Part shown: positions 26,346 through 33,466 of the stretch, in pieces
Layout of the letters: each line of letters begins with the position of its first letter
How positions within the stretch are numbered: position 1 is the first letter of the stretch
Origin: Candidatus Latescibacterota bacterium
GTDB lineage: Bacteria; Hydrothermota; Tepidihabitantia; Tepidihabitantales; CAIPLT01
Direction: 5' to 3'
DNA: 33,466 bases
NCBI GenBank assembly: GCA_018335915.1
Contig: JAGXRL010000156.1
Coordinates: forward strand, 1 to 33,466
Made by a program: the position numbers and the translations under genes
Notes under the pieces: model-generated
Databases searched by the model: none
Seen by the model: the letters and a program-made list of their open reading frames with translations, nothing else
Told to the model about the DNA's origin: nothing

Positions 26346-29303
26346 TTAATTATTAAGCAGGATGATTTTGCGGGTTTGGTTTTGTTCTTTGGTTGTGAGA
26401 TGGCAGAAATAGATGCCTTTGGGCAATATTTGGTTCTGGTTGTCTTTGCCATCCCATACGGTCGTATGTAATCCCGGCATTTGAATATCGTTGATAAGGG
26501 TTCTGACTTCCTGACCCAGACTGTTATAGATTTTTAAGGCAACTTTGCTGGGCGTGAGTAAGTTGTATTTTATGACTGGCAGGGATTTTACCGGGTTCGG
26601 ATAAACCGTAAAGTTTTTAATTTCCAATTTTCTATTTTTAGTTTCAGTGATTGCAGAAGCGTAATTATAATCAGTTTCCTGATAAGTCAGAATCGCGCTG
26701 TTGGTTAATTGATTGGTTCGGATTTGAATCCAGTAATAGTCATTAGGATGTTGAATATTATTAAAATTGTCGAGCGGTTGCCACTCGCTCCATTCAATGA
26801 TACCGACATTGTCATACCAACTGCGACAGGATGCAGTTAAAGGCGCGACACTGCGTAAATAGATATCAAAGAATTTTGTACCGCTGGCCGGAGTAAAATC
26901 TTTGTAATGAAAACTCCAGTTATTGGTGCCGCTGACCGTATCAAGACTGATTGTACCAAGCGGATTGGTCGCAGTGCGCGACGCGTAGCATTTGAGAAAG
27001 ATACTGGTATTGTCGCTCTGTTCGGTTTTAATATGTCCGTACAGCGTGTATTGGCTGGTATCAGAATAACAGATAATGTATTTTTTCAGATTGGTGATTA
27101 AAGGCAAGGAAGCAGCCGGACGGATTTGGCAAAGCGAACGCTGACCCTGATAAGCGACCGTATCATAAAACTCGTTGGTATTATTTAAGAGCCAGTTATT
27201 GGAACCTTCATCTTCAAAATTACCAAACCATAACCATTTTAATTCTCTGCCTAATCTGACCTGCCAGGTTCGCTGTGGCGCGATACTGGTGACGGCTGAA
27301 ATATTCCCGGTTCGGTGCAATTGCAATGGTGCTGATGTGTAATAATTGTTTTTTAGTTGTAATGATAAAGACGCGTTATGACTATTTACTGTTGATGTTA
27401 GACTGAGCGTGTCGAGAATGATTTGTCCAATCACCGAATCGGGATTAACAATCAGATAAGTATTCAAGTTTTTCGAGCGTTCGGCTAAATAGTCGAGAAT
27501 ATAGGTGCCAAGTTGGCCCTGTGCCCGGCGCGGTATGTAATTGTCGATATAAACAGGAATGACCGAGAAATCATAAAATCCGGTGTGGTTGATATTGGTA
27601 TTGAGAATGACAGACGGATAGGTTTCTGGATAGTCCAAATCAAAGATAAAATTTCCCAGAGAATGGCTAATCAGTTTTCCTTGATAAATTTCAAAGCCGT
27701 GAATAATATGCGGGTGATGGCAGATAACCAAATCGGCGCCGTGGTCGATTGCCGAGTGTCTGACTCTGATATCACTGGTGCACGGAACCAATGCCTGGGC
27801 AGAATAGAATTCGTCATCATTGTCTTGCAAAGGAATCGGGGCTAATGAGTATTCGCTGCCAGAATGCATCTGGACAACGATTAAGTCAGCATGGTTGCTT
27901 AGATCGGCAATATGCTGAGCAAGCGTAAAGGTGTCGAGTTCAGCAAAACCAGGTTTGTTATAACCGGCACCAAGATAAGGCTGATAATTATTATACTGGC
28001 CGGTCCGGTCACTATATGCGAGAAATCCGATATTGACTCCAGATTTGTTGATAAAGACAGGCATGCCTGCCTGATATGAATTGGCACCAGCGCCGGAATG
28101 GATAATATTAACCGAATCTAATACGCGTTGGGTCTGTTCAATCCCGTCAAGACCATAATCAAGAATATGATTGTTTGCTAATGTGACCAGGTCGATTCCA
28201 GCATAAACCAGGCCGGCAACATTTTCTGGCCGGCCCCTAAATACGATCGGTTTGGTCGGATGGCGCACCCCGCGATTGGTTAACGGACTTTCCAGATTGG
28301 CAACCGAGATATGCGCATTGTTTCCTAAATAGGGCAGAGTCGGTGCAAAGATCGATTCCACGCCATAAGTATTGATAATGCCGCCGGGCGCTTCGTATCT
28401 GCGGGCAAGCATGATATCACCGACAAAATTTATCTTAATCGGAAAACTGGAAATACCGCTGTCCGGCGTAATCTGACAGGTTGCCTGTCCCCATAAATTA
28501 GTACTGTCTTTGACACGGAGCAAAACCGTGTATTGATGGTCGTCTTCAACGAGATAAGTGTGGCTTGGCTGCGAGTCATTACTGGTCGCGCCATCTCCAA
28601 AATACCAATAGTATGCGTGCTGCTCGCTATCCGGGTCAAAAACCAGACTGTAGAACTGTACTGTAAGATTCTGTTTGCCTTGCTGGTCAGTAAAAACTGA
28701 ACCGACTGAATCCCAGATTAAGACCTGCGGCGCGATTGGCAAATCTTCCGTGATATCAATGATTTCGTCAAAATAGACAACTGCGCTGGTGTCAGTATCG
28801 CGGTCATTGACAAAAACAATCGCGGTAAGAGTCGGCAGATAACCAAACCAGTTGAGCCAGTCCTGACCGATTGGTAATTGATAAGTGTTCCAGGTATCCT
28901 GCGCAAAGGCGCCCTGATAAACCGTAACCCATTCCTGAACGTTTAACTGCTCAGTACCAGCAAAGGCATAGAACAGAGTATTATCATATGAATCTCTTAA
29001 ACCAAAACCCTGAATCTCGCCCAGTTCGTCAATATAAGCCGCAACCTGCCAGACCTCATTAGTATCGACAGCGCGAAAGTTGATGCTTTCCATTTTCCAG
29101 GTATTGCCATACAGTTTGAGTGAAAAAGGAGAGTTATGATAAGTATTAACTGAATCCAGAGCCCAGGCATCGGGATGCATATCCTGGCCCGGATAAGAAT
29201 ATAAATTGACAATACCAGAGTCAAAGTTTTCAATCACCTGATACCGAAAATAACTAAATAATAACGCCGGTAGAAAAAATATAATTAAAAGCGTTTTTTT
29301 CAT
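26346..29303 (-). CDS. Large secreted CapA-type metallophosphatase-like protein with PKD and C-terminal sorting module
   Basis: 985 residues; signal peptide MKKTLLIIFFLPALLFS. Residues about 22-190 form a beta-sandwich resembling a carbohydrate-binding module (VIENFDSG to VVYFDEI). Residues 200-285 are a PKD domain (YWYFGDGATSNDSQPSHTY). Residues about 290-610 are a CapA/PGA_cap domain with the family's metal-site blocks GDIMLARR, VANLESPLT, LANNHILDYG, MHSGSEYS and CHHPHIIHG...SLGNFIFD. A second sandwich follows (about 690-860). The C-terminus (VYPNPVKSLP to GIYFCHLTTKEQNQTRKIILLN) is a FlgD/T9SS type A-like sorting domain. It is probably cell-surface attached or secreted. CapA relatives take part in poly-gamma-glutamate capsules, but the substrate here is unknown. 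It has its own promoter, and the ATG is 8 nt after the -10. Confidence 0.9.
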   Translation of the reverse strand: MKKTLLIIFFLPALLFSYFRYQVIENFDSGIVNLYSYPGQDMHPDAWALDSVNTYHNSPFSLKLYGNTWKMESINFRAVDTNEVWQVAAYIDELGEIQGFGLRDSYDNTLFYAFAGTEQLNVQEWVTVYQGAFAQDTWNTYQLPIGQDWLNWFGYLPTLTAIVFVNDRDTDTSAVVYFDEIIDITEDLPIAPQVLIWDSVGSVFTDQQGKQNLTVQFYSLVFDPDSEQHAYYWYFGDGATSNDSQPSHTYLVEDDHQYTVLLRVKDSTNLWGQATCQITPDSGISSFPIKINFVGDIMLARRYEAPGGIINTYGVESIFAPTLPYLGNNAHISVANLESPLTNRGVRHPTKPIVFRGRPENVAGLVYAGIDLVTLANNHILDYGLDGIEQTQRVLDSVNIIHSGAGANSYQAGMPVFINKSGVNIGFLAYSDRTGQYNNYQPYLGAGYNKPGFAELDTFTLAQHIADLSNHADLIVVQMHSGSEYSLAPIPLQDNDDEFYSAQALVPCTSDIRVRHSAIDHGADLVICHHPHIIHGFEIYQGKLISHSLGNFIFDLDYPETYPSVILNTNINHTGFYDFSVIPVYIDNYIPRRAQGQLGTYILDYLAERSKNLNTYLIVNPDSVIGQIILDTLSLTSTVNSHNASLSLQLKNNYYTSAPLQLHRTGNISAVTSIAPQRTWQVRLGRELKWLWFGNFEDEGSNNWLLNNTNEFYDTVAYQGQRSLCQIRPAASLPLITNLKKYIICYSDTSQYTLYGHIKTEQSDNTSIFLKCYASRTATNPLGTISLDTVSGTNNWSFHYKDFTPASGTKFFDIYLRSVAPLTASCRSWYDNVGIIEWSEWQPLDNFNNIQHPNDYYWIQIRTNQLTNSAILTYQETDYNYASAITETKNRKLEIKNFTVYPNPVKSLPVIKYNLLTPSKVALKIYNSLGQEVRTLINDIQMPGLHTTVWDGKDNQNQILPKGIYFCHLTTKEQNQTRKIILLNN

Positions 29304-29311
29304 GTTTATTT

Positions 29312-29340
29312 ATTAAAATATGAAACGAGCAGTAAGTCAA
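29312..29340 (-). promoter_or_regulatory. Promoter of the CapA-type gene, leaderless geometry
   Basis: Minus strand: TTGACT (29335-29340), 17-nt spacer, TTTAAT (29312-29317), then 8 nt to the ATG with no SD. It starts 13 nt after the rlmN stop, so the gene is independent of the elongation operon. Confidence 0.65.
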
Positions 29341-29353
29341 GACTTATCGATTA

Positions 29354-30367
29354 TTATTGAGCGGCTAATTGACCGCAGGCAGCCAGAATTTCCTGACCCC
29401 GACTTTTGCGGATGGTTACAGCAGGTAACTGGGGATAAAGTTTTTCGGCAAACGCTTCCATCTCTGGTAAAGTCGGACTTTGGTATTTTGTATGCGGGCA
29501 GGGATTGAACGGAATCAGATTGATTTTACAGGCAATGCCGTATAAGAGTTTGGTTAAGGCTCTGACATCCTGAGCCCGGTCATTAATGCCTTTAATCAGG
29601 ACATATTCAAAAGTGACCCGTTTTTTCTTTTTTTCGATATAGTAACGGACTGCTTTGATTATTTCAGACAGGGGATATTTTTTATTGATAGGCATGAGTT
29701 CATTACGGAGCTGGTCAGTTGCGGCATTGAGCGAGATTGCCAGTTTTGCCTGTAATGGAAAATCGGCAAAATCATAAATCCGCTCGACAATCCCTGAGGT
29801 CGAAACCGTAATTCTGCGGGCACCGATGTTTAAGCCAAAGTCTGAGTTAAGATTTTCAATGGCTTTAAGACACTCGGCATAATTGAGAAACGGTTCACCC
29901 ATACCCATAAATACAACATTGCTGATGCGTTCGCCGGTCAGCAGCTGTACCTGCAGAATCTGGTCGGCGATTTCATGGAATTTCAGATTGCGGATAAATC
30001 CGATTTGTGCAGTATGGCAGATTTTACAGCCGAGCGCACAGCCGACCTGAGTCGAGACGCAGACCGTTTTCCTATCAGTTTCTGGAATAAACACGGTTTC
30101 AATCTTATGTTGGTCGTGCAACCGAAACAGGAATTTCCGGGCACGGTCTTTGGCTTGTTTTGTGTCGATTAAATGAAGAGAGCTGATAAAGCAGTCGCAA
30201 GCGAGTTGCTCGCGTTTTGATTTTGCCAGATTGGTCATGAGATCGATATCATTGATTCCTTTTTGCCAAATCCAGGTATAGATTTGCTGGCTGCGGTATG
30301 ATTCCCATCCAATTGACTTGACCAATTCGGCAAGTTGCGTAAAAGTTAAGGATTTTAAATCAGTCAT
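29354..30367 (-). CDS. rlmN: Dual-specificity 23S rRNA/tRNA adenine-C2 methyltransferase RlmN
   Basis: About 337 residues. This radical-SAM enzyme methylates C2 of A2503 in 23S rRNA and of A37 in some tRNAs. The cluster-binding motif CxxxCxxC is in VGCALGCKICHTAQ, and the two mechanistic cysteines appear as CVSTQVG (upstream) and AACGQL (C-terminus). Other family blocks are VVFMGMGEPFLNY, ITVSTSGIV, LAISLNAATDQLRNELMPINKKYPL and FEYVLIKGINDRAQD. The track start lies far inside rodA; ATG 30367 (MTDLKSLTFTQL) gives the usual N-terminus and begins 1 nt after the rodA stop, so it is the last gene of the mreD-mrdA-rodA-rlmN operon. Confidence 0.96.
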   Translation of the reverse strand: MTDLKSLTFTQLAELVKSIGWESYRSQQIYTWIWQKGINDIDLMTNLAKSKREQLACDCFISSLHLIDTKQAKDRARKFLFRLHDQHKIETVFIPETDRKTVCVSTQVGCALGCKICHTAQIGFIRNLKFHEIADQILQVQLLTGERISNVVFMGMGEPFLNYAECLKAIENLNSDFGLNIGARRITVSTSGIVERIYDFADFPLQAKLAISLNAATDQLRNELMPINKKYPLSEIIKAVRYYIEKKKKRVTFEYVLIKGINDRAQDVRALTKLLYGIACKINLIPFNPCPHTKYQSPTLPEMEAFAEKLYPQLPAVTIRKSRGQEILAACGQLAAQ

Positions 30368-30368
30368 T

Positions 30369-31544
30369 TTAGGTTTGTTTATGTCGGATATTGAGGATGA
30401 TGCCGACTGCAATAAAGTAAAATAAGAGCGAGGAACCGCCATAACTGAGAAAAGGCAGGGCAATTCCAGTAATGGGCAATAAACCTAAAACCATGCCGAT
30501 ATTAACAAATACCTGATAAGCAAGGACCGTGAATAAACCGATTGCGACCAGACTGGCAAATTCGTTATTGGTCTTACGGGCGGTGTTCAAGAACTGATAG
30601 ACCAGAAAGAAAAAGAGTGCCAAAACAATCAGACTGCCGATAAAACCGAATTCCTCGGCAATCGTTGAGAAAACAAAATCGGTCTGGCGATTGGGCAGAA
30701 ATGCGAGTTTTTTCTGGGTTCCGGATAAAAATCCCTTGCCAAAAATCTGACCCGAACCTACAGCAATCTGAGATTGAATCAAATTCCAGTTCATACCTTT
30801 TGGGTCAAGCCAGGGCGAGAGAAAACCGATAATGCGCGTTTTCTGATAGTCTTTGATGTTTGCCCAGATAATCGGGGAGGAGAGACCGGCCAGAATGTTT
30901 ATGACCAGGGTCGTCACCCAACCGACAATCGTACTTTTTTTATAGGTGACGATAGCCAGAAAAATGAAAAACGGTATCCAGAGATAAAGAGAAAAACCGA
31001 AAACAAAACTTAAAATTGGCGAGAAAAGCAGTAAAGTATGGAATAATGATAATCCTTTCCAGTAAACCATAATCGCCAGGATTGGTAAAAAAATCAAAGC
31101 AGTGCCTAGGTCAGGTTCTAAAAATACGAGTCCGGTGTAAATCAGTACTGCGCTTACCGGAAAAAACAAGTCCCGGAACCGGAAAGCGATTTTTCGGTTT
31201 GCCCAATATTGGGCTAAGAGCAATATGACCGCAAGTTTGGCAAATTCACTCGGCTGGAAATTGACAAAACCGATATTAAACCAGCGACGGGTACCGGCAC
31301 CGGTGCCGACAAATAAAACCGCAACTAAAAGCAAGAGGATAAAAAGCCAGAAATACAAAGCAAAATTTTCCATGACCCGACGGGGCATCTGATAGGCAAG
31401 AATCAGACCTGCACTTGAGATGAAAAACCAGACCAGCTGACGGATAAAGTATGTTTTTCCAGCCCCACTGTAAATCATAATCAGACTGATTGCAACAAGA
31501 ATCAGGCAGACAATAATAACGGTCGAAGAGCGTAATCTATTCAT
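30369..31544 (-). CDS. rodA: RodA, SEDS-family peptidoglycan glycosyltransferase
   Basis: About 391 residues with about ten membrane helices, the polymerase of the cell-elongation complex. SEDS-family marks are GAGTRRWFNIGFVNFQPSEFAKLAVILLLAQY, LVFLEPDLGTALIFLPI, AVGSGQIFGKGFLSGTQKKLAFLPNRQTDFVFSTIAEEFGFIG and GIALPFLSYGGSSLLFYFIAVGIILNI. The track start (31571) is TTG; ATG 31544 (MNRLRSST) overlaps the mrdA stop by 8 nt, giving translational coupling with its partner transpeptidase. The GKGFLSGTQKKLAFLP variant is typical of RodA rather than FtsW. Confidence 0.96.
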   Translation of the reverse strand: MNRLRSSTVIIVCLILVAISLIMIYSGAGKTYFIRQLVWFFISSAGLILAYQMPRRVMENFALYFWLFILLLLVAVLFVGTGAGTRRWFNIGFVNFQPSEFAKLAVILLLAQYWANRKIAFRFRDLFFPVSAVLIYTGLVFLEPDLGTALIFLPILAIMVYWKGLSLFHTLLLFSPILSFVFGFSLYLWIPFFIFLAIVTYKKSTIVGWVTTLVINILAGLSSPIIWANIKDYQKTRIIGFLSPWLDPKGMNWNLIQSQIAVGSGQIFGKGFLSGTQKKLAFLPNRQTDFVFSTIAEEFGFIGSLIVLALFFFLVYQFLNTARKTNNEFASLVAIGLFTVLAYQVFVNIGMVLGLLPITGIALPFLSYGGSSLLFYFIAVGIILNIRHKQT

Positions 31545-33285
31545 GAGTGACTGACCGATTTTTCTCTTCAAAATATTTTCGGATTAATTCACGGACAATC
31601 GGTGCCGCAATCGCACCGCCTTTGCCGACATTTTCAACAATGACACAGAATAAGACCTGGGGATTTTCGGCCGGCGCATAACCAACAAACCAGGCATGGT
31701 CAAGATTAGGCGGATTTTCCGCAGTGCCGGTTTTACCAGCCACTGTGACGTTACCAAGATAAGCACCACCGCCAGTACCTTTTTCAACTGCTTCTTTTAA
31801 TGCTTGTTTGATGATGCTGATATTTTTATCAGATATGTTTAACTGTTGTTTTTGGACGGGATAGGATTCGATTACCTTGTCACCGTTTTTAACTGCTTTT
31901 AACAGGTGCGGTGTGTAATAAACACCATTATTAGCAATCGCAGCATAGATTGAAGCAAGTTGTAATGGCGTGGTTAAGATTTCTCCCTGACCAACTGCAA
32001 AGTTGGGTAAGAGACCTGTGGTCCAGCGATTTTTTCCATAACGGTTATCGAGGTATTTTCGGGAAGGGACATTACCTTTACGCTCACCGATCAGGTCAAT
32101 ACCGGTCCGGTCATCAATGTGCCAGGTTTGTAAAAATGAAGCGATGTTATCAACACCCAGTTTTAATCCGAGTTGATAAAAATAGATGTTGCAGGAATGG
32201 ACAATTGCACTGGAAAGGTTTAAAGAACCGTGTTTGGATAGACATCGGTAGGTCCGGTTACCATAAACAAAACTGCCCTGGCAAGGAGTAAAACGGGTGT
32301 ATGCATCGATTAAATTCTTTTCGAGCGCCTGTAAGGCGAGAATCGGTTTGATGGTTGAACCGGGCGGATATGCGCTGCCAATAGTTCGATTGATAAGCGG
32401 AGATGATTTATTGCTGATTAGTTTTTGCCATTCAGTGGCAGAGATACCACGGGTCATGAGTTCCGGGTCAAAACCGGGATAAGACAATAAACAGAGGATA
32501 CCGCCGTCGCTTAAATCAATACCAACCACAGCACCGCGTTTATATTTGCTGATTAATTCATAGGCTAAGTTCTGAATCTGGACATCGATGGTGAGCTGGA
32601 CATCATAACCCGCAGAGGGTAAGATTTCCCGTTTTTCCTTAATCGGACCGATTTCCCGGCCCGAAGCATCAATTTCAGTATAACGAATACCGTCAACGCC
32701 GCGCAGGTATTTTTCGTACTGGAGTTCAATCCCAGCACGACCAACATAGTGCCACGGTTTATAAAACGTGTCGTTCTGTAATTCGTCCGGGCTGACATCA
32801 CTGAGATATCCGATTGTATGCGCATAGGCAGAGCCATTTGGATACACCCGGACCGGTTCAACTTCGACCGAAACGCCCGGTAAGAGATGAGAGTTTTCTT
32901 CCAATTTGAGAACACTTTTGATATCAATATTTCTTTTAACTTTAATCGGGGTGCGTAAATAAGCAACATCATTGATCCAGTTTTTTATCCGTTCATCATC
33001 GATATCTGCAAAACGCATGAGATTGGTAATAGTGAGACTATCCATTTCACAGGGAATTACAGAAATTGCAAAGGCGGGTCGGGAATCAGCGATTGGTAGA
33101 TTATGACGGTCAAGAATCTTGCCGCGCGGAGCCGGGGTATAAATTTTGCGAATCCGGTTCGCTTCGGCTAATCGAAGGTAACGCTTGCCACCTAATACCT
33201 GAAGGTGAAATAGTTTGATGACGATAACAAGAAAACAGATTATAGTTATGATTAATAACTGTTTTCGGTGAAGTGCATGCGCCAT
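31537..33285 (-). CDS. mrdA: Penicillin-binding protein 2 (elongation-specific transpeptidase)
   Basis: 582 residues, class B PBP. One N-terminal anchor (QLLIITIICFLVIVIKLFHLQVL) is followed by the pedestal domain (RGKILDRHNLPIADSRPAFAISV, GYLSDVSPDE and GRAGIELQYEKYLRGVDGIRYTEIDASGR). The transpeptidase domain has catalytic STIKP in YPPGSTIKPILA (Ser near 310), SCN and KTGTAENP (about residue 517). It cross-links new wall in the Rod complex with RodA, encoded next with an 8-nt overlap. It overlaps the end of mreD by 34 nt. No SD is visible at the ATG, consistent with coupling to mreD. Confidence 0.96.
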   Translation of the reverse strand: MAHALHRKQLLIITIICFLVIVIKLFHLQVLGGKRYLRLAEANRIRKIYTPAPRGKILDRHNLPIADSRPAFAISVIPCEMDSLTITNLMRFADIDDERIKNWINDVAYLRTPIKVKRNIDIKSVLKLEENSHLLPGVSVEVEPVRVYPNGSAYAHTIGYLSDVSPDELQNDTFYKPWHYVGRAGIELQYEKYLRGVDGIRYTEIDASGREIGPIKEKREILPSAGYDVQLTIDVQIQNLAYELISKYKRGAVVGIDLSDGGILCLLSYPGFDPELMTRGISATEWQKLISNKSSPLINRTIGSAYPPGSTIKPILALQALEKNLIDAYTRFTPCQGSFVYGNRTYRCLSKHGSLNLSSAIVHSCNIYFYQLGLKLGVDNIASFLQTWHIDDRTGIDLIGERKGNVPSRKYLDNRYGKNRWTTGLLPNFAVGQGEILTTPLQLASIYAAIANNGVYYTPHLLKAVKNGDKVIESYPVQKQQLNISDKNISIIKQALKEAVEKGTGGGAYLGNVTVAGKTGTAENPPNLDHAWFVGYAPAENPQVLFCVIVENVGKGGAIAAPIVRELIRKYFEEKNRSVTHE

Positions 33286-33466
33286 TGACGGTAAAAAATA
33301 TTCGTAAAAAAGATTTCTAATGGTATTGCTAAAATCAAGATAATGACAACCTGTAATAACCAGGTTGAGAATGGCTGGACAGTACGGATAAAAATCAGGG
33401 AAACAAGATACTTGAAAAACAGGGCGAGCAGTAAAATAATCAGAAAGTAAATTTTATCTTTATAAA
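33252..33466 (-). CDS. mreD: MreD-like rod-shape protein, C-terminal part (gene continues beyond window)
   Basis: This partial frame is not in the ORF track because its start is outside the window. The last 70 residues read KIYFLIILLLALFFKYLVSL then IFIRTVQPFSTWLLQVVIIL, ending IFYRQWRMHFTENSY. Two hydrophobic helices and a short basic tail fit the end of MreD. Its position directly before mrdA, with a 34-nt overlap, is the standard mreC-mreD-mrdA-rodA order. The identification rests on position and topology, since too little sequence is present for firm recognition. Confidence 0.75.
   Translation of the reverse strand, partial: YKDKIYFLIILLLALFFKYLVSLIFIRTVQPFSTWLLQVVIILILAIPLEIFFTNIFYRQWRMHFTENSY

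Noticed and set aside
31895-31915. ACAGGTGCGGTGTG match to the inverted-repeat arm motif
   Set aside because: It falls within the mrdA coding sequence in a conserved region and has no partner arm, so a chance match.
1-33466. CRISPR array, transposase, integrase, phage or toxin-antitoxin genes
   Set aside because: No regularly spaced direct repeats and no proteins of these types were found on either strand.

Overview
The window comes from an AT-leaning genome of a diderm (Gram-negative-type) bacterium that I cannot place with certainty. It has an LptD-like outer-membrane protein, a TolC-type channel, lipoproteins, and a secreted protein ending in a T9SS/FlgD-like C-terminal module. It also has an archaeal-type (AspRS2) aspartyl-tRNA synthetase, GatCAB, and a 31-codon mS38/COX24-like ribosomal protein gene. 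This mix would fit an uncultivated FCB-neighbour lineage such as candidate phylum WOR-3/Stahlbacteria. That placement is inference from gene content, not a computed result.

Layout. 1-1.2 kb: 5' part of a secreted subtilase (minus strand, cut by the window edge and missing from the ORF track). 1.4-3.8 kb: a GyrI-like lipoprotein, rimI, a nitroreductase, tRNA-Arg(CCG), the mS38-like mini-gene, an HU/IHF protein and an FmdB zinc ribbon. 3.8-9.0 kb: a five-gene minus-strand cluster (Yip1 membrane protein, TolC-like channel, HlyD/MacA adaptor, MacB-type ATPase, FtsX/MacB permease), i.e. a tripartite ABC efflux system. 9.1-10.9 kb: a small lipoprotein and a gene-poor stretch of degenerate repeats. 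10.9-18 kb: aspS, then a plus-strand operon of PBP1A, an endonuclease III-like protein, lptD and maf. 18-24 kb, minus strand: a HEAT-repeat protein, then the operon HD hydrolase-DUF5665-gatC-gatA-gatB. 24.1-26 kb: a TGS GTPase and a glycine-zipper exported protein. 26.3-33.5 kb, minus strand: a large secreted CapA-type protein and the cell-elongation operon mreD-mrdA-rodA-rlmN (mreD is partial and also missing from the ORF track). No transposase, integrase, phage gene or CRISPR array is visible.

How genes work together. AspRS2 with a His/Pro pair typical of non-discriminating enzymes, plus GatCAB, suggests tRNA-dependent Asn-tRNA formation. PBP1A, PBP2, RodA and MreD build the sidewall. LptD and TolC serve the outer membrane.

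The most interesting signal is in gene starts. Six genes that head transcription units (fmdB, aspS, PBP1A, the HD gene, the TGS GTPase and the CapA gene) have a -35 (TTGAC[AT]) and a -10 separated by 16-17 nt. Their ATG lies only 6-10 nt after the -10 and has no Shine-Dalgarno (SD) sequence, so they look leaderless. Three other promoter-proximal genes do have an SD. In each of these a short ORF starts 7, 7 or 11 nt after the -10, runs through the SD, and stops on or beside the main start codon. Together this looks like one translation-start architecture: leaderless initiation at the 5' end, and SD use only by re-initiation or coupling. Separately, four short inverted-repeat elements with ends like CCCGCACCTATT sit upstream of plus-strand promoters.
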